The position numbers were made by a program, and so were the translations under genes. From the NCBI GenBank assembly GCA_033977485.1, contig CM066994.1, positions 29,586,637 through 29,650,636 on the forward strand: a stretch of 64,000 nucleotides of DNA, given 5' to 3'. The stretch's first letter is position 1. The number at the start of each line of letters is the position of its first letter. This DNA comes from Hydrangea macrophylla. Its lineage: Eukaryota > Streptophyta > Magnoliopsida > Cornales > Hydrangeaceae. The notes below the pieces were generated by a model. The model worked only from the letters and a program-made list of their open reading frames with translations. It had not been told where the DNA came from and did not search any database. This document shows, in pieces, positions 10,467 through 21,985 of this stretch.

Positions 10467-12343
10467 AAGATATATATATATATATATATATAGTAACCAA
10501 TTTGCAATAAATAGGGGATATATCATTTCCTAAATATAGTTGTGCAATCTCTAGAATCATGGTAATTTAACTTAATTGCAATGTATACAATATGTATTTG
10601 TGGAGCTAATTCTCTATCAATTTGAATTCAAATTTCATTACTATTAATCTATTTCATGATTGTTTACATATTATTACAGGTCCGTTTTGAAAAAAAAACG
10701 TGAGCAATTTCTCACTTCGTCAGCTTTATATTAGCAAATTTCTTAGTCAAACGGTGAGAAATTTCTCACTTTGTCAAATTTTAGCAATCATAAAGCAAAG
10801 TGTGAGAAAATGTGAAAATTGTTGAGAAATTCATGCTCATTTTGACAAATTTTAACAATCATCAAATTGTTAGATTTTTTTATGTATCATATCGATTTGT
10901 TGAGTTCTTGGTAAATGTGTGAATTTCTCATATTTTTTTAATGTGAAAATTGTTATGATAAAGTGAGAAATTATCATTTACAGAAAGTGAGAAATTCATA
11001 TAATAGAATGTGAGAAATTCTCACTAAAGATTAGAAAATGAGAAATTCATATAACAAAAAGTGAGAAATTCATACATACTACAAAAATTTCATGATTTAT
11101 TCACGGAAATACTAAAAAGTGAGAAATTCATCAACAAAAATTTCACGTTTTATTCACAGAAATACTAAAAATGAGAAGTAACCATTGTTAATCCAAGTAC
11201 AGACATACAAATATAGAGTATTTGGTGAGAAATTTATCACCCTTTTTATTTTCAAAAAAAGAAATTTCTCACATTTTTTGTAAAAAGTTTTACAAATACA
11301 GATTTTTGGAATATCACAAAAAAAAAAAAATTGCAATTGATTGGGAAGAAGTAAAAAAAGTGAAAAAAAAGGGGCAAGCACAGAAGTATTCGTCGGAGCC
11401 CAAACCAGATAACCCAACTTATAAGTTTTAATTTATGTTATATACCCAAAATTGAGACCCAAATATCCCCAAATCAGAAATCCTAAGGACCTAATGTCTC
11501 TCGCTGTTCTCTGCTTCATTATTTATAATAGTGACGCCATTTTTTGGCGCTGCTTCATCGTCAGTAGTCGCAAACACGCAGATATGCTCTTATCTTCTTC
11601 TTCTTCTTTTCGTCTTGCTCATTCTTCTTCTTATCAGAGATGTACGCCATGGCCGGAGTGAAGTAGAGTGGAGAGAGAGAGAGAGCGAGAGAGAGAGAGA
11701 GAGCAGTTTCGGAGCCTTATAGAGAAAGATCATGAGATATACATATATACATATATGTTTAACCTGAGCAGTTTTTGGGGTTTCAATTTCAAACCCCTAA
11801 TTTCAAGGTGATGGTAGAGAGAGATATTTGGATGACAGTTACCATATATATATATATATATATTTATAATATAAGGCTATTTTGTTCTCTAAAATAGGTG
11901 AGAGACTAATTTTTAAGTTGTGTGATACTAAGAACTAATTTTTAGAAAAGGTGGCTATAATGGACTATATATTAAGTATCATTTTTTTTTAGTAGACAAG
12001 AAAAATCCGAATTAAGTTCCACTCGTTTTACAGTCATTACTTTTATTCGTTCCTGTCTTTTCTTTATTTCTGCTGATCTTTTTTTTTTTTTTCCTTCATC
12101 ATTTCGAAGAGCATCTCTAACTGGGTAATTAAATTGAGTAAAATGCAAAAATTGTCAATTTGATTAATTAAACTTTTACAAAATTGCTCTCAAGCAGGGT
12201 CATCAAATTATTAACCAAAATCCTTGCTAGACGATAGGGTAATCAAATATGCCGACAATGAGAGGAGAGAGAGAGAGGGTGACCGAATTTCGGAGGTAAA
12301 ATTTTAGCCATTGAATTGTCCAAAAAAAAAAAAAAACTATAAT
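10467..12343. other. AT-rich intergenic DNA with GTGAGAAATTC repeats
   Basis: From about 10,690 to 11,290 the word GTGAGAAATT(C) or its complement recurs more than ten times, a degenerate simple-sequence domain. At 11,430-11,720 a less AT-rich stretch ends in a (GA)n microsatellite; no exon could be justified. A (TA)n run lies at about 11,844-11,862. No gene is seen. Confidence 0.55.
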
Positions 12344-12470
12344 TGTAGAACTCGTATGGTAACGTTGTGGTTTTTGGTTTTCATTTTTTGTATTGAATTA
12401 GAGGCAGACATCAATACAAAAAAGTGAAAACAAAAACTAAAAACCACAATATTATCATGCTGAGCTGTAA
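12344..12470. mobile_element. Small inverted-repeat element
   Basis: TTGTGGTTTTTGGTTTTCA at about 12,365 is mirrored by the TGAAAACAAAAACTAAAAACCACAA-type arm ending near 12,450. The loop contains GAATTAGAGGCAGACATC. It is a short MITE-like hairpin with no coding capacity. Confidence 0.55.
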
Positions 12471-12504
12471 TTTCACCATAATATTTAAAGGGATTTGCTA
12501 ACCT

Positions 12505-12660
12505 ACAGCAAAGGAGGCTTTTAGCGACGAAAAATAAGTTTTTAACGACGAAATTTTTTGTCGGTAAAAGTTGAAACCTTTAGCGACAAAAAATTCGTCG
12601 CTAAAAACCTGTTTTTTCGTCCCTAAAGAAACTGTTGTATGTTGCTAACTTACAAATTGA
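12505..12660. mobile_element. MITE-like element with TTTAGCGACGAA words
   Basis: TTTTAGCGACGAAAAA near the left end is mirrored by AAATTCGTCGCTAAAAA near the right end, with further inverted copies (TTTAACGACGAA, TTTAGCGACAAA) between. GTTGCTAACTTACA at the right resembles TTGCTAACCTACAG at the left, giving an outer pair. From here to 13,386 I see only AT-rich sequence. Confidence 0.55.
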
Positions 12661-13386
12661 TGGTTGTAAGTTAGCAGCCTCCATATTTAAAATATTAAAA
12701 TAGTTACTCACTTAGTTACTGTTGGAATTCATTCACTTGAATGATAATTGCCATTTGAGTCATCAAAAATACTATTCAATTAACCAATATTATTCTTTGA
12801 TTACTCAATTTGATTACAATGGTTTAAAGTATGTGTAAAATTTGAGCTTGGCAAAATTTTGTCCTGGCTTTAATTTTAGCAACTCTGTGGGGTTGAAGAT
12901 AAGCAGCCCCCTGTCTTTATCTCTCATGATATATTCCACGTTTCTCTCTCTGGAATTTTCACGTATAACGTTCACAAACTATAAGATAAAAAGAAAGACA
13001 TGAAAATTGAAAAACAAAAATCATTCTTGGTGCTGAATGAAAGACAGTCATGGTGATCCCATATTGTTTTGTACTATGTCCACGTTACCTATGTATCACT
13101 TTCTCTTTGATATTTGTAAGTGAATATAGAACTTTAAAACTTTAACATGAAATTGTTTAGCAAATCAATTTCTGCATTTCAGGTGTAGAAAAATGTGAGT
13201 TAGTCGTAGAAGTTTAATTCGTCAAAAAAGCTACTTGGGTAGCTGTTGTCGCAAAATCAAAAGCAAAAGTTGTTGTCAAAATAAACCCTTAGTTTCTGAC
13301 AAGATCCTTTAGTGTGGTCTTTTTCTTTTTATTATTATTAAGTCTGAGTCTAAGCAATGTTTACCCGCGAAAAAAAAAAAAAAAAA

Positions 13387-13569
13387 GAGTAGTGCTACGT
13401 ATACTCCAAAATCCACACTGAAATTCACACAGGATAATCGTGGACGTTGATTTTGGTAGAATCCGTGTGAGACCCCGTGAAACCCACAAGAACCCCCACC
13501 GAAATCAACGGTCACGATTGTTCTGTGTGAATTTCAGTATGAATTTTGGAGTGCGCCTAGCATTATTGG
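13387..13569. mobile_element. Mutator-like MITE, GAGTARTGCTA family, in a poly-A site
   Basis: Starts GAGTAGTGCTACG and ends CGCCTAGCATTATTG. Arms of about 60 bp pair (CCACACTGAAATTCACACAG against CTGTGTGAATTTCAGTATG). A-runs on both sides are consistent with insertion into poly-A. It has the same end motif as elements at 14,369 and 58,446, which show 9-bp target duplications. Confidence 0.7.
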
Positions 13570-13653
13570 AAAAAAAAAAAAAATTGGAGGTACCTTTACC
13601 ACTATTGAATGGCGATTGGGGATTTTCGGGTAAAAATTTAAAGATAAATATTA

Positions 13654-13906
13654 CTCCCTCCGTCCCATTTTATGTGTCCATTTTTCCTTTTTGGGATGTC
13701 CCAAAATTGTTGTCCACTTTCCTAAATTAGTATGCAAATTTTACTTAGTTTTCCAAACTACCCTTCCTTGCAATCAACACCAAAACAAAGCAAAAAAAAA
13801 AAAGTGCAATGATTATGGACAATTGTGAAAAGTAGGGGTAGATTCTTTTTGTCCCTTTAAATAATTGAATTCTCCAATATGAACACATAAAATGAGACGG
13901 AGGGAG
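13654..13906. mobile_element. Stowaway-like MITE
   Basis: Starts CTCCCTCCGTCCCATTTTAT and ends with its inverted repeat ending GACGGAGGGAG. It is flanked by TA dinucleotides (13,652-13,653 and 13,907-13,908). The CTCCCTCCGT terminus and TA target are diagnostic of the Tc1/mariner-derived Stowaway group. Confidence 0.93.
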
Positions 13907-14368
13907 TAGCTAGTTGTTGAGAGCCCCCTCTGAAGCCCCGTTTGCCATCACTTCTACCAGGCAATCGCAATACCTTGTCATGATAGTGACACAAACGCAG
14001 TGTCTCCAAATGTGACGCAATTTCAAATCTAGAGCCATTTGGAAACAAATAATGAATCCATTATTATTCTGATAATTGAAAGTTTTAAAACCATAGTTTT
14101 GGAACGTGTGTGTCTCCCGTACGTAACAACTTACTGTACGTGTGGTAATAACCACTGAAAAGATATTCATTACAATGATCATAACTTGTTTTTAGAGTGA
14201 TTTCGTATGGAATAGTACTACTTCCACTTAATAAAAGGGTACCTATCAAATAATTGATATTATGAAATCAATTCATCTCTATCTCATTTTCGAGTTCTTA
14301 AGAATATCGGCATACATTGTTTTGATTTTTAAAAAAAAAAAAAAAAACTTATTTTTAGATTGATTTTA

Positions 14369-14549
14369 GAGTAATGCTAGCTAGGTATACCTAAACGGGA
14401 TACCTAAACTATTCACCTGATAATGTGTCATGGCAGTATTGAAATTAATTCAAACTTTATTTGGTAACTGATGAATAATTTTGAAAGTACGTACACATTT
14501 AACAGGTGAATAGTTTAGATGTCCCGTTTAGATATACCTAGCATCACTC
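14369..14549. mobile_element. Mutator-like MITE with 9-bp target duplication
   Basis: GAGTAATGCTAG at the start and CTAGCATCACTC at the end. The arms continue through the TACCTAAACGGG and CACCTGTTAAA regions. Flanks TTGATTTTA (14,360-14,368) and TTAATTTTA (14,550-14,558) match at 8 of 9 positions, the duplication length used by Mutator-like transposases. Confidence 0.82.
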
Positions 14550-14689
14550 TTAATTTTATGCCCAATACAAAACTCCCGCCTAATTAAGAAAGTAGAATAG
14601 TACCACGTCACTGCCATATAAAGAAACAAGATGAAAATATTCGTTTTTCTAATTCAACTAATTTAACATGTTGGAATGCTATAATGAAG

Positions 14690-14840
14690 AGTAATGCTAT
14701 GCTTCTCAAATTTTTATTTCAAAAGTGATTTTTAAATGATGTGATAGTGGAGACAAGTACATTACTTCCAATTAAAATTTAACTGGTGCCACTATTTTAG
14801 ATCTGGCCCCACTATCACATCATTTGGGGATGTAATATAG
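14690..14840. mobile_element. Partial MITE of the GAGTAATGCTATGC group
   Basis: GAGTAATGCTATGCTTCTC opens the element. An inner pair GATGTGATAGTGG...CCACTATCACATC follows; the outer right end is not recognisable. Similar partial copies lie at about 17,694-17,840 and, in reverse, at about 59,370-59,490. The three share the ATGATAGTGGG/CCCACTATCAT core. Confidence 0.5.
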
Positions 14841-14954
14841 TTTAGTGTATGTTGTGGAATTTCGTCCCATTTCTTCTAGATTTAATTATGAAATTTGACT
14901 CATGGATTTAGCAAGTGAAAGGAAAAGAAAAATAAAGTTTACAAAATATTTCAT

Positions 14955-14985
14955 GGGTATGTGCAATGCACGTGTTTCCCACTAG
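14955..14985 (+). mobile_element. Possible Helitron 3' terminus
   Basis: GTGCAATGCAC is a short hairpin followed after nine bases by CTAG, then T and (AT)n. The same GTGCAATGCAC word recurs at about 48,397 without a CTAG end. No 5' end was found, so this is a weak call. Confidence 0.3.
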
Positions 14986-15420
14986 TATATATATAAAAGT
15001 GTTGGTAAAGACACTTGAAAATTTTAATTTGGGCACTTAATTTTGAGAAAAAAAAATTAAATTTTTACAATTTACTTTAATTTGTTAGGGCACCTCTAAC
15101 ATAATTTTCTACCTATTATTATATTTAAAAGACAAGTCTAAATGTTTAATAGCATTAACCCGCAAGCATTTTGAATGACCAACTCAAATTGCTCTCTCTC
15201 TCTCTCTCTCTACTTCTATATGAGGTCTCTCTCTACTTCTATATGAGGTTGACTCACGAGGCTATGACTTCCTCCCCTCGGATTGTATACATGTGTTTGT
15301 GACATTTGGGTTAAAAAAATTTGAATGACATATGTTTATTCTTGTTTATAATAAAGTATTGAGACCACCTTTTAAAGAAATTAAAAATAAGTGATCAAAC
15401 CCCAAATTAAATGGGTCCGC

Positions 15421-15821
15421 AGTCTTAGTTTTTTTTTTTTTGAACAGCTAATGAATTTTATATCACAAGAAACCATTACATACAAGACACCAAGAACAAA
15501 CGTCTCCCAAAGCTAAACAAACCCCCCCAAGAACCACAACACCCCGGCCCCAAGCAACTCGACAGCCCAAGATTGTGATTCTTCTTATGGCTCTAATAAA
15601 CTACCCAATTCCACTTGAAAATGAATATATATATATATATATATATACACGCATAGCTACTCCACTCAAACTTGCTAGAGTTTGATGACTTATAATCTGC
15701 AAAAACAAGAATAATTTTAGCGACTCAAAAATTAAACTAGAAATAAAGAAAATAAAATCTAAACTAATATGTACTAACTATCTAAATTCAGATTCTAAAA
15801 ATTAATGGCAAAAATTGCCAA
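15421..15821 (-). mobile_element. Retroelement interior remnant upstream of a primer-binding site
   Basis: A poly-T tract at 15,429-15,440 is followed by AT-rich sequence with no coding motif, running up to the primer-binding site at 15,822-15,839. A (TA)n run is at about 15,626-15,646. It may be the leader of the same element or an unrelated poly-A-tailed insertion read in reverse; I cannot decide. Confidence 0.35.
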
Positions 15822-15839
15822 TCCCCGGCAACGGCACCA
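15822..15839 (-). promoter_or_regulatory. Primer-binding site, tRNA-Asp type
   Basis: On the minus strand this reads TGGTGCCGTTGCCGGGGA. It differs at one position from TGGCGCCGTTGCCGGGGA, the tRNA-Asp primer site used by many plant Ty3 elements. A TG...-type LTR edge (TGATCA at 15,845) lies a few bases away, as expected. Confidence 0.8.
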
Positions 15840-15844
15840 AAAAT

Positions 15845-17160
15845 TGATCATGTCAAAATCAAGATATAAAGTATGCTTTACTTTTTAAGGATTTGTAGTG
15901 TGGAAGTAAAGGTTGAACCCACATGGATTGGTTATTTTTATCCTTTAATTAGACAAACCGAAATTTATTTAGTTATGGAAAACGGAAGTTGATTTTGATT
16001 TTAATTAAACTAAGAAACGAATAAACTAAATCTAAACTATGAAAATATGGAAATTGTACTCTGAATTTAAATATAAGTAAACGGATGCAAAATTAAGATT
16101 GTTTTAATATGAGTGGATGAGATCTAGAATTACAAATCCACCACTAACTATGCATCAGGGGTCTAGACTTTCTATTTTAAGTTCTATGATTGGATAGTCA
16201 CGATTTATCGTAGCTACAAGCCCAATAGTATCAACAAGAATATATCACTAGTTTAACCTAAGCATAACTCATTTTCGGTTCATATGAATTATTTACCTAT
16301 AACTAGGATGTAGTATAACTCATCTTTCCTAAGCATGAATTATAAAAGATGTAAACATCGCAATCACATATGCAATATTGCATATAAATACTCTTATCAA
16401 TCACAGAAATCAAGGAATATTGAGTTCAATAAGCATAAGAAAAAATCTAAGACAAGAATAGATTCAAAATACTCTTGATTATTATCATTAAAAACCGATT
16501 ATATATAAATAATCCTCAAGCATACAATTACTATCCAATACATAAAATCCTAAAATAACAAAGCATATAATTCCCCCTTTATATAGCTAGGGTTTCATTG
16601 AAACCCTAGAAGAGTGGTTTAGTTGCACATAGTTGGTGAAAACATGAGGGTTGAGATGATGGTTGCCATTAGAGACCTTCAAGCTAGATCCTCTCTTCCT
16701 CTTGCCTTCAAAGTTGATGAATTTAAGGATGTGTAAAGATGTGTGTCCCCTTCCAATAACTTTTCATTCATCTATGCATAGTTGTAAAGGTTTAGGAAGG
16801 CTTTTGTAAACCTAATCCGACTGAAACTGCTATATTTTCCTTTCTGAACGTAATTAGACAGTTTTGTTAGCGTAGGTGTCTTCAGTACTTAAAATATGCA
16901 TTTTCACTTTTTGTACGGATCGCACAAGCGCGCTTCTGGGAGGTCGCGTGAGTGATATGTTGGATTGTTGCGCGAGCGGGCCGCTCGAGCGATATGGCTT
17001 TTCTTGCTTCTTTCTTCCTGTAGTTTCTCTTTATTAAGCCTGGAATCCTTGCTTTCTTCTAAATCCTGATATAAAATGAAAACAAAGTAAAAGCACACAA
17101 AAATAGGCTAAAAACTACTAACAAATGTGAATTAAGGCGAGTAATTAGGATTTGTTCTCT
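15845..17160 (-). mobile_element. LTR of an Athila/Tat-type Ty3 element (right edge uncertain)
   Basis: The left edge is fixed by the adjacent primer-binding site; the right edge is a guess. There is no coding capacity. A GC-rich island at about 16,919-16,996 holds CGCGAGCGGG, CCGCTCGAGCG and related half-palindromes in otherwise AT-rich sequence. A second, similar island (TTCGACCGGTTGAA and TTCGACCGGTCAA) lies just outside at 17,174-17,222 and may belong to it or to another element. Confidence 0.5.
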
Positions 17161-17222
17161 CCCGATCAGGGTCATTCGACCGGTTGAATGGCCCTCGAAC
17201 GGGGCAGTTCGACCGGTCAAAA

Positions 17223-18026
17223 TTCGTTCTGCCCGTTGACTTTTTCTTCCCCTTTCGGATATTATTTAAATATTTTAATTGGTTCTAAGGGTACCTTTGG
17301 GACTCCTTTTAACATAAATTCATATGTTTCAAAATATAATTACATTTTAAAATTTATACGGATTTTACAACTCAAAGGGTATTGTTTTCAAAGGAGTTGT
17401 ATGCTCAGTGTTGTTTTGAAGTTTCTTTTCTGCTACTGTAATCTTTTAATGAATTAGATGAGCCTTGTTGGCGTGCCACGTGTCCTGTTTCCGTCCATAG
17501 CGGAATGGGTCGTGAAACATCCAACACTAATAATGTGTTGTATGGCCCATACCATTTTGAAATTCACATGCTGTGGTAATGATCGATGGTACCATATGCA
17601 ACTACATATGGTAGAACTGATATAACATTCGAAAAAAAATTTGGGATTGAAAGTTGGGAAAGCTCCAAAAAGAATGCATATCATTATGTCAAGAGTAATG
17701 CTATGCTTCCGAAATTCTAATCCCCAAAACACATCCCAAATGTTGTGATTGTGATATGGTAGTGGGATCATTTTTAATAATTATGGGTCATTTTAATATC
17801 ATCCAATCGAAATATAGTGGGCCCACTATCATTTGGGATATTAGGTCATACACCCTTAGAAATTAAGTGTATTAGTCAAAAATCCACACGATTTGGTCAT
17901 TTTTTAAAAAGTCCCTCGCTACTTTCTGAATTGGTGAAAAGCCCCTCACTAGATCAGAAAAATGGGTAAGGCAATATTATCAATTAACTTTAAACGATCC
18001 TTTCAAAAAAAAAAAAAAAAAACTTT
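17223..18026. other. Intergenic repeats
   Basis: A partial GAGTAATGCTATGC MITE lies at about 17,694-17,840 and a poly-A tract at about 18,006-18,020. No exon or RNA gene is seen. Confidence 0.5.
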
Positions 18027-18420
18027 AAACTACCACAACTCACTCGTTTTGTAGCCTTTTTGAGTGATTTCTTTCATTTTTTTTTTCTTTTTTTGACTTC
18101 ATGTATTTTTTTGAGACCTACGCAATGGAGTTGAAAATTTGTACAATAGAAAGTAATTTAGAAACTCATTTTTTTATTTTATCTATTAAAACATATGATA
18201 TTATCTGTTTTGACATACGAGATTAATATTATCTGTTTTAAACCACCATAAGTACTCACTCAATTTTTTTAAAAACCTTTTTGAGTGATTTTTTTCCCAT
18301 TTCATATAGTTCTTTGAGATCTCCGCAATGGAGTTGAAAATTGTACAAAAGAAACTAATTTGAAATCTCACTTTTTTATTTATTTTATCTATCAAAACAG
18401 ATGATATTATCTGTTTTGAC
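18027..18420. repeat. Direct duplication of about 190-210 bp
   Basis: Two consecutive copies share TTTTTGAGTGATTT, the CGCAATGGAGTTGAAAAT stretch, TTTTATCTAT and ATGATATTATCTGTTTTGAC in the same order (first near 18,057-18,215, second near 18,281-18,420). They differ by many small changes, so the duplication is not recent. Confidence 0.75.
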
Positions 18421-19138
18421 AAAAAAATAGTAAATATTATTTGATTCGCATAAAAAAAAAAAGTTAATATAAGACTAGGTTCGAATGTATGTAATCCTAA
18501 AAGAATGACCAGTTTCAGACAGTCTTATTTTGTGTGTGTGGGGTGGTGGTGGGGGGGGGTTGTTTGTTTATGACAATTAATATTATTATATTATTTTGTT
18601 AAAAAGCCAGTTTTGGGTGACATTGTTAAATCAAAACAAACTCGCATGTACCTAAAAAGTAGTGACACAAACACAAAATCTTGTAGAATTGGTAATTCTC
18701 GATCCATATAATTGATTTTTGATACACTCAAACAGAGATGCGGGGCTCACTTTTTTTTTGTTGTAGTTGGAATCAATGTTATATTAATTAGTATAGACAT
18801 GAACTTGTGAACAATAAATTGACACTTTAAGAATATTTGTGTTTACAGAGTTAATTTACTTATGAACGACAACGCTCAGAATGGGGCTTGGAACTGGGAG
18901 TGTAAGCAAATTGACCAAATTGATTGGTTCAATCCGATTCGGCCGATTTTCATAAATTTCTTTCAGTATAAAAATTTAAACGAATCGTAAAATTATACTA
19001 AATCGAATCAAACTAAAATCAACCCATTGATTAACAAGAAAATCACATCAAATCGAACCAAACTGTTTATACCCTTGGTTTGACCCAAAAGCTAGCCGCT
19101 CGTGCAATGACACCACCCTTGAGTTCTTGACCTTCTTA
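18421..19138. other. Intergenic DNA
   Basis: Contains a G-run at about 18,540-18,560. A stretch at about 18,900-19,080 is rich in AATCGAAYCAAACT words, a repeat style common in plant transposons. No gene is seen. Confidence 0.5.
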
Positions 19139-19413
19139 GGCTTAGTTTGGCCCTCACGTGGCTTTTTAAAAGGAGTTTATGAAATTTATTACTAAGTTCC
19201 TTGATAATTTTATACAAATGACACACTACAGACATCATAAAATCAAAAAGCAACATTGAGCTTTTAAAAGCTCCATTATAGAGCTTTTAAAAGCACCCTC
19301 TAAAAAAGCCCCAAGTTCAATTTTTGCAAAGCTCATAAACTAGTTACCAAATGAATTAATATGAAATTGTCCTTTAAAAAATGAGAAGCACCACGTGGGG
19401 GCCAAACTAAGCC
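19139..19413. mobile_element. Tourist-like MITE, copy 3 of 3 (inverted)
   Basis: Starts GGCTTAGTTTGGCCCTCA and ends CGTGGGGGCCAAACTAAGCC. It is flanked by identical TTA at 19,136-19,138 and 19,414-19,416. The interior matches copies 1 and 2 in reverse complement. Confidence 0.92.
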
Positions 19414-20379
19414 TTACTCCTTTTCTTTTCTTTGTTTTGTTTGACTTTTTGCCTTCTTTGTAAGAGAAGGAAGCCTGTAATATTCTTGGCCAGCACATAA
19501 TAGTTACTGTCTTTCCTCTCCTCAGTTAAGAAACAAAAAGCAAAAACAAAAGGTTCCCTTGTACAATTATGACAAAACTTGTGTTACTCTGTAATTAGTA
19601 ATTACCATGTAATTTCCATCAACTTTGATGTGTGGTCAAAAATGTTCTACCCTGAGGTTAATTAACCAACAAAATACAGCCATTTTTAATGCCTTGCTGC
19701 CCTTGTCACCTTTTATTTATTTTTGGTACCCTTGTCAGCTCACCAACATCGTGTCACTCTTATTTTATTTTACTTTATTTTGTTTCATATTTGTTTTCAT
19801 ATTTTAAAAATTAAAATTAGATTAAGTGTCACTCTTATTTAATTAATTTATTTATTTGGTTTGTCAAACAACGTGTTTAGAAGGAAAGATTTAGATCATG
19901 CACAAACTCAAAATTTTCTGTCTACCAAAACTTTGGGGGTATATGAAAGTGTGCAGAATGAGTTTTGTTATTCACAAGTAAATTGTTTCTATAAATTTAA
20001 ATATTTGATACATGCCATTTTATTTGCGTAAGAGTCCATAATCAGCCTAAAATAACACATAAAAGTGGTTCATTGCTATACAAACAGAATACTCGTTGTC
20101 AGAATAACCAAATAGAAGTAGGAGAAAAAGTTGCACTTATGAGCAAAAAGGGTCATTTCTAAGCATTCCAAAACATTCCCTAATTATTTTCTCAACACCT
20201 TTTAGCTTGACCTGGGATTGTAAGTGCAACAATGTTACATTCATACAAAATTTCACACAAAATAATCCTGACTTTTGATTATAGTGTGCCCCATGTAGAG
20301 AACACATGGGTCCATACAAGATCCATCAGAATCAAGCTGGGCCAGAATTATTTTGTTTAAATTTTATTTTGGTTTTCTA
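19414..20379. other. Intergenic DNA, no feature recognised
   Basis: AT-rich sequence with short open frames only. A segment at about 20,210-20,310 (AATTTCACACAAAATAATC and neighbours) recalls MITE arms, but I could not find its partner. Confidence 0.5.
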
Positions 20380-20545
20380 AGGTATCCCCAGGCCTTCTGC
20401 CCAGGACTAATCCTCCGAGGTACAGTCGGACGCCAAAACGGAAACCTCTCACAAGATAGTTTTCTGCATTCACAAGGACTCGAACTTGAGACCCTTACTT
20501 AAGCGACCAGAGCCCCTTTTCACTCTGACCAACTGCCTCTTAGTG
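20380..20545 (-). mobile_element. tRNA-derived SINE candidate
   Basis: On the minus strand, GGCAGTTGGTCAGAGTG (20,521-20,537, A-box-like) is followed about 35 bases later by AGTTCGAGTCC (20,476-20,486), a near-perfect pol III B box. The tail runs through CTCGGAGGATTAGTCCTGGG to about 20,380. The tRNA-like head does not fold as a full tRNA, so it is a SINE and not a tRNA gene. Confidence 0.5.
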
Positions 20546-21304
20546 TTTTATGTAAATTTTTGTATAAAATTTTATATGAGTTTAACATTACTCTCGTAAG
20601 TAATGCGACACTGACATCACAGTAATAAACTACTTGATCCATCTGAATTTTATTCAAAGTGGTTAGAGGTAATATATATGTCCACTTGTCATCATTATAA
20701 TAGAATTGGGGTCAATATCACTACTCATAAATTTATAATGGATGAGATTTTTTTTTTTTATTTCTTTTTCAAAAAAGAAAGAAAAGGTGACCCCATGGTC
20801 ATTATTCATTAAGTACCACAGTATCACAAGATTTGCTTTGTCATTTTTAGTATGAAAAATTCAACGTTTAGCGAAAAAAAGAAGTACGCAAAATTCAAGG
20901 GTAAGGTCTGATGCTTACAAAATTCAAATAAACTAAGGACCCCACTAAATCTCAGACCACTGTACAATGATGAATAGGGTTTCAAATTCAATGGCCTGTC
21001 ATTAAAACTCACGGGTGGAGTTTTCCCATTTTTTGGTTTATCATTGTTCACTTAAGTCTTCACTGGACGACATCAAACATGTGTGCCATTTTATTTCTAT
21101 TTTGTCCTTGTACTATCAACATAATTACTTAAATGAGACACGTTATCCAATAAAGGTCTAAGTGAGTAATAGTGAACCAAAATTGAGTGAACAAAAATGC
21201 TCTCATTCTTATGGTACCCTAGCATGGTTTTGTAGGTTTTCATTCATCATTTAACAATGACTTTTTTTTTTTCTCTCAATTAAAAATATTGAAAATTTTA
21301 GAGT
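20546..21304. other. Intergenic DNA, no gene seen
   Basis: AT-rich sequence with poly-T at about 20,751-20,760. A single MITE-like arm at about 21,175-21,210 (GAACCAAAATTGAGTGAACA) resembles the end of the neighbouring element. Confidence 0.5.
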
Positions 21305-21501
21305 ACATTTTTGCTCCCCAAAATTTGCTCACTCAAAATTTATCACCTATTGTGCACTAAAGCATTCCATTGGGTGCTCATATGGGACCCACTACTTTTC
21401 AACTTTTATCTATTCCCATTTTTCCTGTGAAAAGTGGTGGATCCCATATTTTCACCCAATAGAGTGGTTGGGTGAGCAAATTTTGGGTGAACAAAAATGC
21501 T
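21305..21501. mobile_element. MITE with CATTTTTGYTC ends
   Basis: ACATTTTTGCTCCCCAAAAT at the left is mirrored by ATTTTGGGTGAACAAAAATG at the right. The arms extend through TTTGCTCAC/GTGAGCAAA and, further in, CATTGGGTG/CACCCAATAG and GGGACCCACTACTTTTC/GAAAAGTGGTGGATCCC. A target duplication is not clear. Confidence 0.75.
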
Positions 21502-21892
21502 TTCATTTTATGAAAGTGCTATTTATATTAGGTTCTGTTTGGCTTTAAAAATTAAAAATTTCTAAAAAACAACTGTTATATAAGAAGAACTAGACAAGGG
21601 CTTTTACCACTAAAGTTTGCTAATGAGGGATTTACGGACAAAAAACTATTAGAAAAAAGAAAGAAGGAAAATGATACTCAACATTCAAAATATTTACTTA
21701 ATTTATTTATCAATTTATTCCCTTTTCTTTTTTATTTTCCTCATCATTCTTTATCAATCAAACAAATGAATACATTTTTCTCTATATTTTTTCTATTTTC
21801 TCACGCTACAACCAAAAACTAAACAAAGCCTTAACTTCTTGTGAGTTCTCTCACATTAAGATAATAGAAAAGGTGCAAACGTGAAATTTAAG

Positions 21893-21985
21893 GGCCAACC
21901 AACTCAGCCTACCAGAGTCGGCGAGAGCCTCTGGCCTCCCTAGGGAGACTAGCGATTCGAAACCCCCAGGGCTGAAGTAAGCGGG
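21893..21985 (+). mobile_element. Possible truncated SINE beside the Tat/Ogre LTR
   Basis: CTCAGCCTACCAGAG (A-box-like) and GATTCGAAACC (B-box-like, 21,953-21,963) lie about 40 bases apart, and the segment is cut off exactly where the LTR begins. Weak match; it could be chance. Confidence 0.25.
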
